This document shows, piece after piece, positions 10,307 to 22,002 of a stretch of DNA of 64,000 bases. How positions within the stretch are numbered: the stretch's first letter is position 1; every line of letters begins with the position of its first letter. Location: assembly GCA_964017065.1 (NCBI GenBank), contig OZ024788.1, forward strand, positions 11,904,776 to 11,968,775. Direction: 5' to 3'. The notes under the pieces are model-generated. The model did not search any database. It saw only the letters and a list, made by a program, of their open reading frames with translations, and was not told the DNA's origin. Position numbers and translations under genes: made by a program. The stretch comes from Haliclona indistincta. Taxonomy: Eukaryota > Porifera > Demospongiae > Haplosclerida > Chalinidae.

Positions 10307-10690
10307 CTCACCCACGCATGCATTCATACATGCTGCAGGCATGCACTGCGTATGAGACCCGCCCACTCTTGTTTAGAAAATTCTGTTATATTATCCGGCA
10401 AGCAGCAGAATGGTGATCCTACATGAGCTTACTCACTGAGTTGTTCTTCGAAGACTACAGACTCCAATATGCGCTCTTCGTACAGTGATAATCTACTTCT
10501 AGTGTTTTTGTGGCTGGTCACGTAAGTATTGTGCAATTACAATAATGGCGTCTAACACTTAGCTGACAACTGATCGAAATCGTGAATTCGTCAAATTTAT
10601 ATCGTCGTTTCGCTAAAAACTAAGTTCAAAAGGTAACCTACCAGGAGAACTTCACGGCAGCTCATGGGTGTTTTGGTTTAGCTCATGATG
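10300..10690 (-). mobile_element. Outer-arm remnant of composite foldback family
   Basis: Matches the outer arm from CGCATGCATTCATAC through AATGGCGTCTAACACTTAGC to CATGGGTGTTTTGG. The bZIP-type site is present as ATTGTGCAATT near 10525; the E-box is reduced to GGTCACGTAAG. No core and no hairpin end. Confidence 0.7.
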
Positions 10691-11526
10691 TCACACGTTC
10701 GTTATGAGCATGTGTTGCATCATAACTATTACACTGATTCAATGTGTTTTCAATAGTTATGACGTTTACACAGTAAATAATTATTATGCATGATATCACA
10801 AAAATCCATTAAACTACCAATATGGCGGCAAGAAAACAGCACTCGTGCAGGAAAGAGTCTCATTTGTCGCTGTGCACATTTCTAGAGACTCGTAGCATGT
10901 GGAAAAGTGTGGATGAACGTATTGGCTGTACACTCCCTAGTATTGGAGTTTATTCTTTTGCTTCCCATTGCCGAACTAGCGCTAGCTAAAGGCACTCTGC
11001 CCAAAGGTTAGCGCCCCAGGTGATAGTTGTAATGCAGCGTTAAGAAATCTTAAATACCTGTATTTCTGGAAATCCTAACCTAAAAGTGTCATTCCAGTGG
11101 CTATGATACACCATCATATTGTGACATACTCACTTCACGTGACACAAAGCCATATAAATGAGGGTGTTCAGTAAGGATAGAGGATCATAATGGTACCTGC
11201 AACATGATCGTAGGACACTTGGTTCCTAAGAAATGAAGCAAACTTTTAAAAACATAGTTTTCGCTTCTCTTCGTGTGGAACACTGTATCATGTTGTCAAC
11301 TCACACCTGGACTTGCTGTCTGCATCTTCAACCTCTCTAACAGGTTTAAACCTTTGATCGATTATTCTTGTAATAATTATTAATTGATAATAACATTCCA
11401 TGCTCCTTACTCTCTGAAGAGGCTTTGCACCTTGTCATCTACTAGACTAGTATAACTGCTGTTCACAAAGTTGTAAAAACTAAGTAACAGCTAGCATAGA
11501 ATAAAGTTAATAATTTCAAACTGATA
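10691..11526. other. Intron 1 stretch with no recognised feature
   Basis: Only small motifs were seen, such as TATGGCGGCAAG near 10821. No supported gene, TIR pair or known element. Confidence 0.4.
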
Positions 11527-11931
11527 GTGATTAAAAAGTAACAGGAACAAGTAAAATGAAAAAGTTTTAATTAAAAACTAAGTGTGACGCTTGAAAAAGT
11601 AAAGGAACAAGACGGAATAATTCTTGCAAAAGTAAAAGTCCCAAGTGTCTCTACATCAGCGACTTAATTGCTGTGATGACCTGCTACGAATGCGGAATCC
11701 TCTTACCATATACCTTTTACAACCGTCAATTACTTCATCGGACTACTTCCTCTGATTTGATTTAGGCCACTGATGTAGGGACACTTGGGACTTCTACTTT
11801 TGCAAGCATTATTCCATTACATTTGCAAGCATCATACCATCTTGTTCCTTTCCTTTTTTAAGCCTAGTTCCTTTACTTTTGCAAGTGTCATCCCTGCACT
11901 TTTCATTTTTTATTAAAGCTTTTTTACTAGA
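11527..11931. mobile_element. Foldback MITE family M3, copy 1
   Basis: Inverted arms run from AGTAAAGGAACAAGA...CAAAAGTAAAAGTCCCAAGTG to its complement CACTTGGGACTTCTACTTTTG ... CTTGTTCCTTTCC, meeting around CTACATCAGCGAC and GCCACTGATGTAGGG. The inner motif is shared with the core of the composite family. The outer arms are diverged and carry small indels. Confidence 0.7.
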
Positions 11932-12111
11932 AACACACTGTTCCTCTAAACTCAAACCTTTATAGACAGTTACTAAAGTGGGACTGATTGCATCATGATT
12001 TCCTTCCAAGTAGCACTTGACTAAGTGTATGTGCAATGCGCAAGTTCCTAGGCAGAGTACTGTTTCTCTACTTCACCATTGATTCACAAAACTGGCTCAA
12101 CTGTTTTCGTT

Positions 12112-14729
12112 ATTAGGGATGCACAGAAAACAAAATGGCGGCTACAATACAATGTATTAGCGTTCAAACACTGATATTTCGCCTAGTGGTGAATTTATAT
12201 GTCCAAAGATCTGCTCTCTGGCATTGCCCCATCTTACAGTAGCAATGAGATTGCTCAAAATTGTTACTAAAGAGACGAACCTTGAAACGTTGAAAATTTA
12301 GTTTCGTCATCTTCTTTCTTCTTTCTTCAGCGCGCCTAACACCCTTTCGCGAGCATTGCCTAGTCCAAAACATTCTCCTGGCAGGTGCCTCTTGAACTTA
12401 GTTTTTTGCGAAACGGTGATATAAATTCTGCAATTTCTCGATCATGATCCATTGTCAGCTAAGCGTTAGACGCCGTTTTGTGATTGCGCAATACGAACGT
12501 GACCAAGCAGTGGCAAGCGCATGTGACCAAGCACTAGCTAGAGTATTGCCGAATGGATACAGAGAACACATATTGAAGTCTGGAGTCTTCGAAGAACGGT
12601 AAGCTCATGTACGATCAATATTCTGTGCTTGCCAGATAATTATAACCTCCGTATAGGTCTACAAACAAGTGTGGGCGGGGCTCTTATGCAGTGCATGCAT
12701 GCATGCGTAGGTGAGCTGATATGTACAGCATAATTATGTTAGCTGCAACTAAGAACCAATAGAAAAAATAAACCAATGTTGGAAACAAAAAGGCTCAGTA
12801 CATGCATGATATTGAACTGCACTTCTCTGAAAGAGAAAAAAGGACACAAAGAACGAATTTCACAAACCCACGGCGTGTCATGCACATATTGTAGAGATGG
12901 CACTAAGCTCCCCAGTTGGGGATTGCAGCAGGAGTTACAGCTAGTGCCAACCTGCTTAGCTAATAGGCTGTAGCTATATTGAAACTGCTAACCAAAGGAC
13001 AGCAAAATGCTGACTACTTTATAGGCGTGTCATGTGGGCGTGACGATGAACACTAGAGTAGGTAACCATTGCTGTAGTGTAGGCTCTTTCTTGAAATGTC
13101 TAGTTTAGATGGAATCTACAAGTACCTAGGTAGTCAACTATGGGCGCTTTTGTGGTCAGAGAGGTCTAAGATGGCCGTCAAGGTGAGCCAGTCATAACTC
13201 AAGAACGAAAGAACTTTAGCAAAATCCACGAGTCGAATTGCAAGCCATTGTTGTGCCAAGCCCATTCATACCTTTACCGAGTTTCAGAAGTGATTTCTGA
13301 TCTCTGCAGCTCGATGGACAGAACGAATGAATGAACGAATGACAAACAAAGTACCGTAACCCTCGCGCATGCGCCGAGGGTTAACAAGAAAATTAAAAGG
13401 ATTTCTATCGAAATCAAAAGGATGTAGAGATGAAGATATCTACCACTGGTCCACAATGTAAACCAACAAGAAAATGGTAACACACTTGACTAGACAAGAA
13501 ATTAAAATGATTTCTATCAAATCAAAAGGATGTAGTGATGAAGAAATCTACCAGTGGTTCACAATGTAAACCAACAAGGAACAAGCATAGAATGGTAACA
13601 CGATTGACTTGCTAACAGACCATAGATCCCTACATCAGTGGCTGCTGTGGCAGACTATTATAGCTAATTCAGCTAGTTGCCGTTGACTGACACCTGAAGT
13701 GCATTGAATTGAATTCAGATTGTGACATAATATTGATCTTGTGTACAGCCACTGATGTAGGATCTATGGTCTGTTAGCAAGTCAATCGTGTTACCATTCT
13801 ATGCTTGTTCCTTGTTGGTTTACATTGTGAACCAGTGGTAGATTTCTTCATCACTACATCCTTTTGATTTCGATAGAAATCTTTTTAATTTCTTGTTTGT
13901 GTTCTTTTTTCTTTTTAGTGAAGTGCAGTTCAATATCATGCATGTACGGAGAAGTCTTTGTTTCCACCATTAGTTTAGTATTCCTGTTGTTGATGGCTAT
14001 TCTTAAACTTGTAGCTAAAATTGTTAAGCTGTACGTATCAGGTCTGCCTAGTCGCCTACGCATGCACACGAGCCCCGCCCACACTTGTTTGTAGACCTAT
14101 ACGGCGGTTATAATTATCTGGCAAGTGCAGAATGGCGATCCTACACGAGCTTACCGTTCTTCGAAGACTCCAGACAAATGCCGGGTGTGTGTTCTCCATG
14201 ATAGTGATCCACACGGCGCAGCGATACTTTAGCTGCTTGGTCACGTGCGCTACCCATTGCTTGGTCACGTGCGTATTGCGCAATCACAATAATGGCGTCT
14301 AACACTAAGCTGACAATGGATCAGGATCGAGAAATCGCGGAACTTAGATCGCCGTTATGCTAAAAACAAAGCTCAAAAGGCACATGCCAGGAGAATTTCA
14401 TGACTTTTCGTGGATGTTTTGGTCTCGGCACTGCTCGCGTAAAGGCGTTAGGCGAGTGGAAGAAAGAAAGAAAGAAGAAAGAAGAAATTGAAGATGACGA
14501 AACTCAATTTTCACCGTTTCCAGGTTCGTCGCTTTAGTAACAATTTCGAGCAATCTCCTTGCTACTGTAAGATGGGGCAACGCCAGAGAGCAGATCTAAG
14601 TGTCTAAAGACGTATAATATTCAACACCAGGCGGAATATCAGCGTTTGAACGCTAATACATTGTATGTAGCCGCCATCTTGTTTTCTCGTTCATCCCTAC
14701 ATAGGGAGTCACTACCGTGCCTCCCTAAT
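12112..14729. mobile_element. Full palindromic composite element with nested repeat
   Basis: Outer arm (+) 12112-12851, then nested R1 (12852-13384), a stray half arm of the core (13386-13495), a complete core (13496-13893) and outer arm (-) 13894-14729. The two outer arms face each other, so the ancestral unit is a roughly 2.1-kb giant palindrome. The left terminal hairpin has been shortened (ATTAGGGATGCACAG); the right one is intact and ends CTCCCTAAT. Both arms retain ATTGCGCAAT and CACGTG-type boxes. Confidence 0.8.
12852..13384 (+). repeat. Dispersed repeat R1, complete copy
   Basis: Starts AATTTCACAAACCCACGGCG and ends in the near-palindrome CGCGCATGCGCCGAGGGTTA. Just before that end is a short GAAC/GAAT microsatellite. 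It splits the composite foldback element exactly between outer arm and core, so it inserted after that element. No ORF of interest; class undetermined. Confidence 0.7.
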
Positions 14730-14732
14730 AAT

Positions 14733-14915
14733 GAACAGATTTCACAAAATCCTCGGCGTGTTGCACATTGTAGATTTAGGTCCTTAGTTATGGTTTGCAG
14801 AAGGAGCTTTGCAGCTAAAGCCAACCTGCTTGCTATCGAAACTGCACTGCTAACCAGAAGACAGCAAATTGCTGACCACAAGGACAAGGTGTGACAAGTG
14901 GGCGTGACCACATTA
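14733..14915 (+). repeat. Dispersed repeat R1, 5' fragment
   Basis: Begins GATTTCACAAAATCCTCGGCG directly after the foldback terminus and ends at CAAGTGGGCGTGACCA. Matches the first 180 bp of the complete copy at 12852. Confidence 0.65.
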
Positions 14916-16802
14916 CCAGCTAATAACGACATCCTGTTACAATTTCCGTATACTAAATTAACTTGTGTCCGTATACTTCCCTTAGTTAATGTATTAGTTC
15001 TATTGGGAGATGAACTTCTAGCAGTCATCCTGGCTGACGTGAACACAAATTTATACTTGCCCACCCCAGAGAGCAAACTTCAGCTCATTGGCTACTGATT
15101 AGTATAAAAAGTGTTGCAGAAAGGCAGCGAGAAAGCGTTCCAAAACGGGGTTGAAAGTCGCGACCGTCGCTCAATTGCAATTGTATTGGCGAGGTCTAAA
15201 AACATGGGTTTTTTCAAATTTTGAACGACTGTCGCTTGAAAAGCTTTAAACTTTTTCTATTTGCCTGCCCCAGGTTTGATAGAGTGCCTTTTTAGGTATC
15301 GAATAGTATGGTCGAAATTTATACTGGGACATGGGAACACGTTCCCTTTTGGGTGTAAAGTTGGGTGATCTTCAAGTTCTTCCTCGTTGTACAAACAGTA
15401 TCAACAGCTGCTTTTGTAAGTTCAAATTCAAATTTACACAATGGCTAACACTGTCTATAGTGTCTCTCTAGGTGCTCATAAGCCCTTTGTTGACGAAGAG
15501 ATGGATTCTAGAAGTCACCGCGGGGCTTGCCGATCAGTGTCGCCGCCGAGTCATGCCGACCGAGATCGTCCCGCTGGCGTCTCTGTCAACATCGTGCTAT
15601 TTCAGCAGGACACTGGAGCGATGGAGAGCAACGTCTTCTTGTGCCCAACTGTGAACCAATGTAGACGGCATCATTACAAAGCTATACCAGCTACCTGGAG
15701 CTTCTGGCATACCGTCTGTACCACCGAATGATAGCTATAGCATTGACATGTCTTTTGCGAGCGATTGGAGCTTACAGAGAGCATACTGTATAAAGGGCAA
15801 GTTTACTAGTCTTGGTGTGTATAAAGGAATAGTATTGGCTTGTGCTTCAGACAGAGCACTAAGCTGCTGACTCAATAGCTGGCTGCATACATTGTTGACC
15901 ACACCTCTCTTTCTTTGTTTCTCGCAACAGTCTCAAACCAAGTGTAAGCCCTTGTCTGGACACAAGTAGCAAAGTAAATGACCTCTTGATCATCCAGTAG
16001 CTATGTTGATTTTACCTTTTTCTCTCGGCAAGGCTTTAAGTTCAAGAAATGCATCCAGAGACGACTACGATTGAACTCTCTAAACTTTTGTTCTTGAAAA
16101 GACTTGAATACATGCTAGTATTGTTCTATCTATGCAGTGATAGTCAAGTATGATTGAACAGTTTAAACAGTACAATAAGATAAGACAATACAAACAGGCG
16201 ACAGATCTGTGAGGGGGAACACCAGTCACACACACTGTTTATGAGAATCTTATTAAACATACTGTTTAGCAGAATGAGTGATGTCTCTATCCAGCAGGAC
16301 TCTCTATCCACTATCCAGCTGGACTCCTCTTTACAATAGCCCTCCCGGGACGAGATGCAACAACAATTGCTCAGCCAAAAGACACCATAGACTTTATAAT
16401 TATCACACATCACTACTAGCAGCATTGCTGCAGCTATACATGAGTATCTGAAGCCCATACCTGTACCGTAGGCTAAATTTCGTGGGTGATATAGTGTGTA
16501 CTACCGTGCTAACCTTCCATATTTTTGTTTGGAACAGTCGCTCGGTTTTATACGGTCATACCACCCGCTATAGTACCGAAACCAAGCTCTGATGTATAGG
16601 CGACGGAGCTGACGGTGGTCCTGGGTATAGATTAGCTGCTCAGACCGCCTTATAATCCATCAGCTGCCTCAGGAGAAGAGTAGTTCTGGCTAGCTGTAGT
16701 CCTCGTGCTCGCCGCCATTTCTTGTTACTATGGAAATCCCGCGCTCGTCAGTGGTTTATCGTGCAATTATTCGTATAGCACGCGTGAACTGAATTCCGCG
16801 TC
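14916..16802. other. Intron 1 stretch, largely unassigned
   Basis: No transposon recognised. The only noteworthy frame is a 96-codon ORF at 15441-15731 starting at an ATG in an A-rich context; a second frame overlaps it, and neither resembles a known family, so no gene is called. A GCCGCCATTTCTTG motif sits near 16710. Confidence 0.4.
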
Positions 16803-18312
16803 ATGTCCTCCTTTTCATGTAATGATGAACACTGAGTAGGTAGCCATTGCTCTTGGCTTTGATAGGCTTTTTCTTGAGATGTCTACGCACCCCTAGAGCT
16901 GTCCTGCAGTTTAGATGGAATCTACAAGTACCTAGGTAGTCAACTATTGGCGCTTTTGTCGTCAGAGAGGTCCAAGATAGCTGTCAAGGTGAACCAGCCA
17001 TACATAACTCGAGAACAAAAGCACTTTAGCAAAATCCACGAGTCACATTGCAAGCCATTGTCGTGCTAAGCCTGTTGATAACTTTACCGAGTTTCAGAAG
17101 TGAGCGATGGTTTCTGCAGCTCGATGGACAGAATGAACGAACGAATGAACGCCTTTCACAAACCCTCGGCGTCTAAGCTCCCTAGTTGGGGATCGCAGCA
17201 GAAATTCACAGCTAGTGCCAACCTGCTTAGCTTATAGGCTGTATTTATATTGAAACTGCAAACCAGAAGACAGCAAAATGCTGATCACAGTCTAGGCGTG
17301 TCATGTGGGCGTGACTATGAACACATGAGTAGGTAGCTATTGCTGTAGCAATAGTTACTCTTGGCTGTAGTGTAGGCTCTTTCTTGAAATGTCTACGCAC
17401 CCTCAGAGCTGTCCTGCAGTTTAGATGGAATCTGCGAGTACCAATGTAGTCAACTATAGGCGCTTTTGAAGTCAGAGAGGTCCAAGATGGCCGCCAAAAT
17501 GAGCCAGCCATACATAACTCGAGAACGAAAGCACTTTAGCAAAATCCATGAGTCACATTGCGAGCCTTTGTCGTGCTAACTATGTTCATACCTTTACCGA
17601 GTTTCAAAAGTGAGCGATGGTCTCTGCAGCTTGATGGACAGAACGAATGAACGAATGAATGAACGAATTTCACGAACCCTCGGCGTGTGAGCACCATTGA
17701 AAGTATTGTAGAGTTAGCACTAAGCTCCCTAGTTGAGGATTGCAGCAGGAGTTTGCAGCCTAGTGCCAACCTGCTTAGCTTATAGGCTGTAGCTATATTG
17801 AAACTGCACTGCTAACCAGAAAACAGCAAAATGCTGACCACTAATTCTAGGCGTGTCATGTGGGCGTGACCATGCATGAACACGTGAGTAGGTTGCCATT
17901 ACTAGTTTAGGCTTTTTCTTGAGATATCTACGCACACTCAGAGCTGTCCTGCAGTTTAGATGGAATCTACAAGTACCTAGATAGTCGACTATGGGCGCTT
18001 TTGTTGTCAGAGAAGTCTAAGAAGACGGTCAAGGTGAGCCAGCCATAACTCAAGAACGAAAGCACTTTAGCAAAATCCACGAGTCAAATTGCAAGCCATT
18101 GTCGTGCTAAGCCTGTTCATACCTTCACCGAGTTTCAGAAGTGAGCGATGGTCTCTGCAGCCCATTGGACAGAATGAATGAACGAATGAGTGAACGAACG
18201 AATGACAAACCAAGTACCGTAACCCTCGCGCATGCGCCGAGGGTTAATGAATGAACGAACGAATGAATGACAGAGCAAGTACCATAACCCTCGCGCATGC
18301 GCCGAGGGTTAA
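16803..18312 (+). repeat. Tandem array of R1 repeats, about three copies
   Basis: Three head-to-tail copies: a partial first copy (about 16803-17155), a second (about 17156-17665) and a third (about 17666-18247), followed by a duplicated tail (18248-18312). Copies are separated by GAATGAACGAATGAATGAAC-type runs, and the CCCTCGGCG start recurs at 17163 and 17680. The unit is about 510-570 bp. This is the only tandem arrangement of R1 in the window. Confidence 0.75.
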
Positions 18313-18758
18313 TAAACCATGCATCCCTATGTAGGGTTGAACGAGAAAACAAGATGGCGGCTACATACAATGTATTAGCGTTCAAACGCTGATATTTCGC
18401 CTTGTGATGAATTTTATACGTCCAAAGACACTTAAATATGCTATCTGGCGTTGCCCCATCTTACAGTAGCAAGGAGATTGCTCGAGATTGTTACTAAAGT
18501 GACGAACCTGGAAATGGTGAAAATCGAGTTTCGTTATCTTCGTTTTCTTCTTTCTTCTTTCTTTCTTTCTTCTTTCTTTCTTCCACTCGCCTAGCACCTT
18601 TACGTGAGCAGTGCTGAGACCAAAACACCCACGAACAGTCGTGAAATTCTCCTGGCATGTGCCTTTTCAACTTAGTTTTTAGCGAAACAGCGATATTAAT
18701 TCCGCGATTTCTCGATCGTGATCCATTGTCAGCTAAGTGTTAGACGCCATTAATAATT
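18313..18758 (+). mobile_element. Outer-arm fragment of composite foldback family
   Basis: Starts at TCCCTATGTAGGGTTGAACG, so the first half of the terminal hairpin is missing, and runs through AAGATGGCGGCTAC, the CTTT microsatellite and GTGTTAGACGCCATTAATAATTA, where it joins the M3 element. The bZIP-type and E-box part is absent. Confidence 0.75.
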
Positions 18759-19355
18759 AAAGTAAAGTAAAAAAGCTTTAATCAAAAAACCTTAAAAGTG
18801 TAGGGATGACTCTTAAAAAAGGAAAGGAACAAGATGGGATGGGATGTTGCTTGCAAAAGTAAAGGAACAAGATGGAATAATGCTAAGCTTGCAAATGTAA
18901 AAGTCCCAAGTATCCCTACATCAGCGGCTTGCTGCGACGACGTGCAACTGACAAATGCGGAATCCTCTTCCTATACGTTTACAACCACCAATTACTTCAT
19001 CGGACTGCGTCCTCCAAATACAGATACCTCTAGTTATTTACAACCGTCAATTACCCCATCGGACTGCGTCCTCCAAACACAGATACCTCTAGTTATTTAC
19101 AACCGTCAATTACTCCATCGGACTGTGTCCTCCAAACACAGATACCTCTAGTTATTTACAACCGTCAATTTCTCCATCGGACTGCGTCCTCCTTCAAGCC
19201 TGATGTAGGACTTTTACATTTGCAAGCTTAGCATTATTCCATCTTGTTCCTTTACTTTTGCAAGCAACATCCCATCCCATCTTGTTCCTTTCCTTTTTTA
19301 AGAGTCATCCCTACACTTTTAAGGTTTTTTTATTAAAGCTTTTTTACTTTACTTG
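18759..19355. mobile_element. Foldback MITE family M3, copy 2
   Basis: Near-perfect inverted arms of about 160 bp: AAAGTAAAGTAAAAAAGCTT ... CAAATGTAAAAGTCC on the left, complement on the right. Arms include GTGTAGGGATGACTCTTAAAA. The loop is expanded by a 59-bp tandem repeat. Abuts a composite-element arm on its left. Confidence 0.8.
18968..19196 (+). repeat. 59-bp tandem repeat in loop of M3
   Basis: The unit containing CATCGGACTGCGTCCTCCAA and ACCTCTAGTTATTTACAACC occurs about four times with a 59-bp period (for example ATACCTC at 19024, 19083, 19142). The related copy at 11.5 kb has only one such unit. No spacer diversity, so not CRISPR-like. Confidence 0.85.
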
Positions 19356-19799
19356 TTCCTGTTACTTTTTTGATAACTATCAGTTTGAACTTATTAGTTG
19401 TGTTCTATATGTTAGATGTTATTTCATTTTGACAACTCTGTGAGCAGCATGCAGTTACTAGTCAGTGTCTAGCAGATGTGAACGTGCACAGGGTCTTGAG
19501 AGTAAGGAGTGTGGTTTAAAATAATGTTTAATATTACCAATCATTCAACGAAAGGTTTAAAATAGTTAAAGAGGTTGAGGACGCAGACAGCAAAATATCA
19601 AGTCCAGGTATGATTTGACAACATGATACTTGTTGGTACAGTAATGGATGAAGAACTTGACTAATCATACTGACAACTCATGATGCTGCAAGCCTAATAG
19701 TAGGAGAACGCCTAGTAGAACCTTGTTGATGTCAATATCACACTCACAGAGTCTTCTAGTCCTTTACAACTTGTGCGCTGCGTGGTGTAGGAACCTTAC
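19356..19799. other. Intron 1 stretch with no recognised feature
   Basis: No element ends, inverted repeats or supported ORFs seen. It contains the donor-side flank (minus strand) of the candidate exon at 19800. Confidence 0.4.
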
Positions 19800-20007
19800 T
19801 GTGCGTAGAATCTTGCTGCCGGTAAGCTAGAATACTTGTTCACGTCTGGGTATGTCAGTTTTAACCGGCCATCTGAAGCTTTAACGAACAGATCAGTGTT
19901 ACTTAGGGTATAGTACTGCTCTAGACAAATATCCCTACAAGTATAGCGGTACCGGCCGTTCTTGATCCCCATTAGCTCTAGAGTCCAATTCTCTGGTGTG
20001 AGGATTA
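19800..20007 (-). CDS. Candidate isolated exon, unidentified protein
   Basis: On the minus strand an acceptor (CATCCTTTAG) at 20008 and a donor (CACA|GTAAGG) at 19799 bracket a 208-nt open segment. It reads ILTPENWTLELMGIKNG, then RYRYTCRD, QYYTLSNTDLFVKASDG and ends AARFYA. W, then YxC spacing is vaguely Ig-like, but this is weak. A diverged copy of its middle lies at 6284-6373 on the plus strand. It may be a gene fragment carried by a transposon. Confidence 0.45.
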
Positions 20008-20440
20008 CTAAAGGATGAAGGCAAAAGATCAGTGAGCACGGGTACAGACAACTAAATGACTCAAGTCTATCTATCGACAAGTCCCACTACAGTAACACGC
20101 CCCACAACAGACACGGTTTTGACCTCCACCTACTACCCCCTGCATGCAGAACCCTTAATGATAGTGATCGATAACCCAAACAATGACTACCAACCCTGCA
20201 AGCGCTAGAGTAACGCATAGCCCTTCTGCTACATCGGCACAGTATGAGCCTCAACACACCCACGCTGCAATTGACACAAGCTAGATAACATCAAAACACT
20301 GCGACCAACAATCTCAATGCAATAGATAGCTAGACCATGTCAACAAGTGTCAAAGGATAAATGAAGTGATTACAGGATAAGTAAAATTAATAATGAATGG
20401 GGAGTTCAAAGTTGCTCCTGCTAGTGCCAACGCACTGCCA
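20008..20440. other. Unassigned flank of YR remnant Y3
   Basis: C-rich sequence without ORFs on either strand. It may be non-coding Y3 sequence downstream of gag, but no RT text was found. Confidence 0.3.
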
Positions 20441-20445
20441 ACCGA

Positions 20446-21442
20446 TCATTGACTCCTACTGGAATTCCCAGGTGCTGGGGGAGCGCTTGGGGCCGTCCGC
20501 GAATTTCGTTTCCATGGTGAGTCAGCTGGAGTTTCAGGACAATCCTTGACCCTATGCGGCGATCTGCAGGTCACAAACACATGGCGGAACGTACATGACC
20601 CTGGATAAGCACAACTGCCCCGGTTCCATGATGAACAGATACGTCCAAGCTGCCTCTGTGAACGCGATCGAGCGTCTTGCGGCCGGCTAGCAGCATCATG
20701 GTTGGTTGTTCCCACCAGTGGCTGTTGCATGTACGTCAAAGCACAGTGAGCAGAAGAGTGGTCAACACCTCTACACAGTGAGCAGAAAACTCTTCCACCA
20801 CCACGCTGTCCCAGAATTGTAGACGCCTGCAAGTCTGGCAAGAGTGAGTTCCACCGAAGGCTTGGATCGATAGCAGCTAGTCTCCTAAAGTTGCGATCAT
20901 ACTCCTGCCACCCCCACCACCATGACGGAGAGATTCGCGAACCACCAATCTCATATACGCCAACATATTCCTCACAAATGGCTCTGTGGAACGGAGAGCA
21001 ACATATGCTGCAAAACAGTATACCCATGATGACAATGATGGTACTTCACACATACGAGCTCGCATAGCCCCAGGGGTGGCCATAGTTTGCAGCGACCCAT
21101 GAACCGACTCCAATTGATCGTGAAGAGCTATATTATCGCATAATAGCTCTCTCATCTCGACAAACTCCCCGGCTGTGATTCATCTGACCAAACGAGCAAG
21201 GATTGGCTGTGAAGACGAGGACAGAATCACTGATCCTGCACCTCCGATAGCAGTTTGCCCAGCACCAGTAGCGCCTTGGCTCACAAGATCAAGCACCGAT
21301 GACTGGGGAGAGTGCGATGCTTGAGTGACGGATGTTACCCCTCCTCCCGCCTGGTGTGACGAGGTACTGCTCAAATTGCTGACAATCGCCACAGATGTCA
21401 GCATGCCTGAGGATGGCATGCCACCAAGCGATACGTTGCCCC
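20446..21442 (-). pseudogene. YR-element Gag, exon 2 (Y3), broken
   Basis: Blocks match Y1 and Y2 Gag in order: ARLVR-stop-ITAGEFVEMRELL (an in-frame TGA at 21180), CEVPSLSSWVYCFAAYVAL, then after a frameshift near 20960 WQEYDRNFRRLAAI, FCSLCRG and GRICSSWNRGSCAYPGSC with FRHV. The last block is a CCCH/CCHC-like zinc-binding region. Gag would package element RNA. At least one stop and one frameshift make it non-functional. Confidence 0.75.
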
Positions 21443-22002
21443 CTACATGAAGTAAGAAACAGGGCGTGCATAGTCAAACTGGCAGGTCACGAAGCAAACA
21501 CTCAGATAGAGCACAACAAGGACTAGCAGCGGAATTTCCCCTTAGCACAACATGTGCTCCCCCTCGAGATGGTGACCTCACTCGACAGATACACACCTCA
21601 CTAGTATGCTGCAGGAATACGGCTACATTCAACACTAGCGGACATAGCCTGTGATTCACAGCATGAGTTATGAAGCACACTTGCAACAGACAGGCAGTCA
21701 TGCATGGTATCAGTACACAACCCCACTCAAACAACACATACAAAATAAGGGGGGGGGGGCTTCACTAATCCTTGCAGTGCGTGCAAGGCGTCAAAATTGC
21801 CAATGATGATGTTTGTCATCACACGTGCTCATGATTACCACTTAACACACTAATGTGGCCTGCCCTCCTATCTATGCTCCATCGATCACGCTTCACATTA
21901 CAAGACACAAACTGCTGTACACTACAAGGAAGTGCACCACCACTCAGACAGCCTGAGCCCGACAATATACAGCTGTAAGTGGCACCACACAACAACACGT
22001 AC
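21443..22002 (-). other. Predicted spliceosomal intron in Y3 gag
   Basis: The donor is CGACAG|GTACGT and the acceptor CTTCATGTAG|GGGGCA, both on the minus strand. Exon 1 leaves one base over and exon 2 is entered with two, so the reading frame is kept across the 560-bp gap. Equivalent gaps occur in Y1 and Y2. Confidence 0.65.

Noticed and set aside
15441..15731. 96-codon ORF as a gene
   Set aside because: Two overlapping frames are open, no domain is recognisable, and there is no second copy or splice continuity; noted only as an unassigned stretch.
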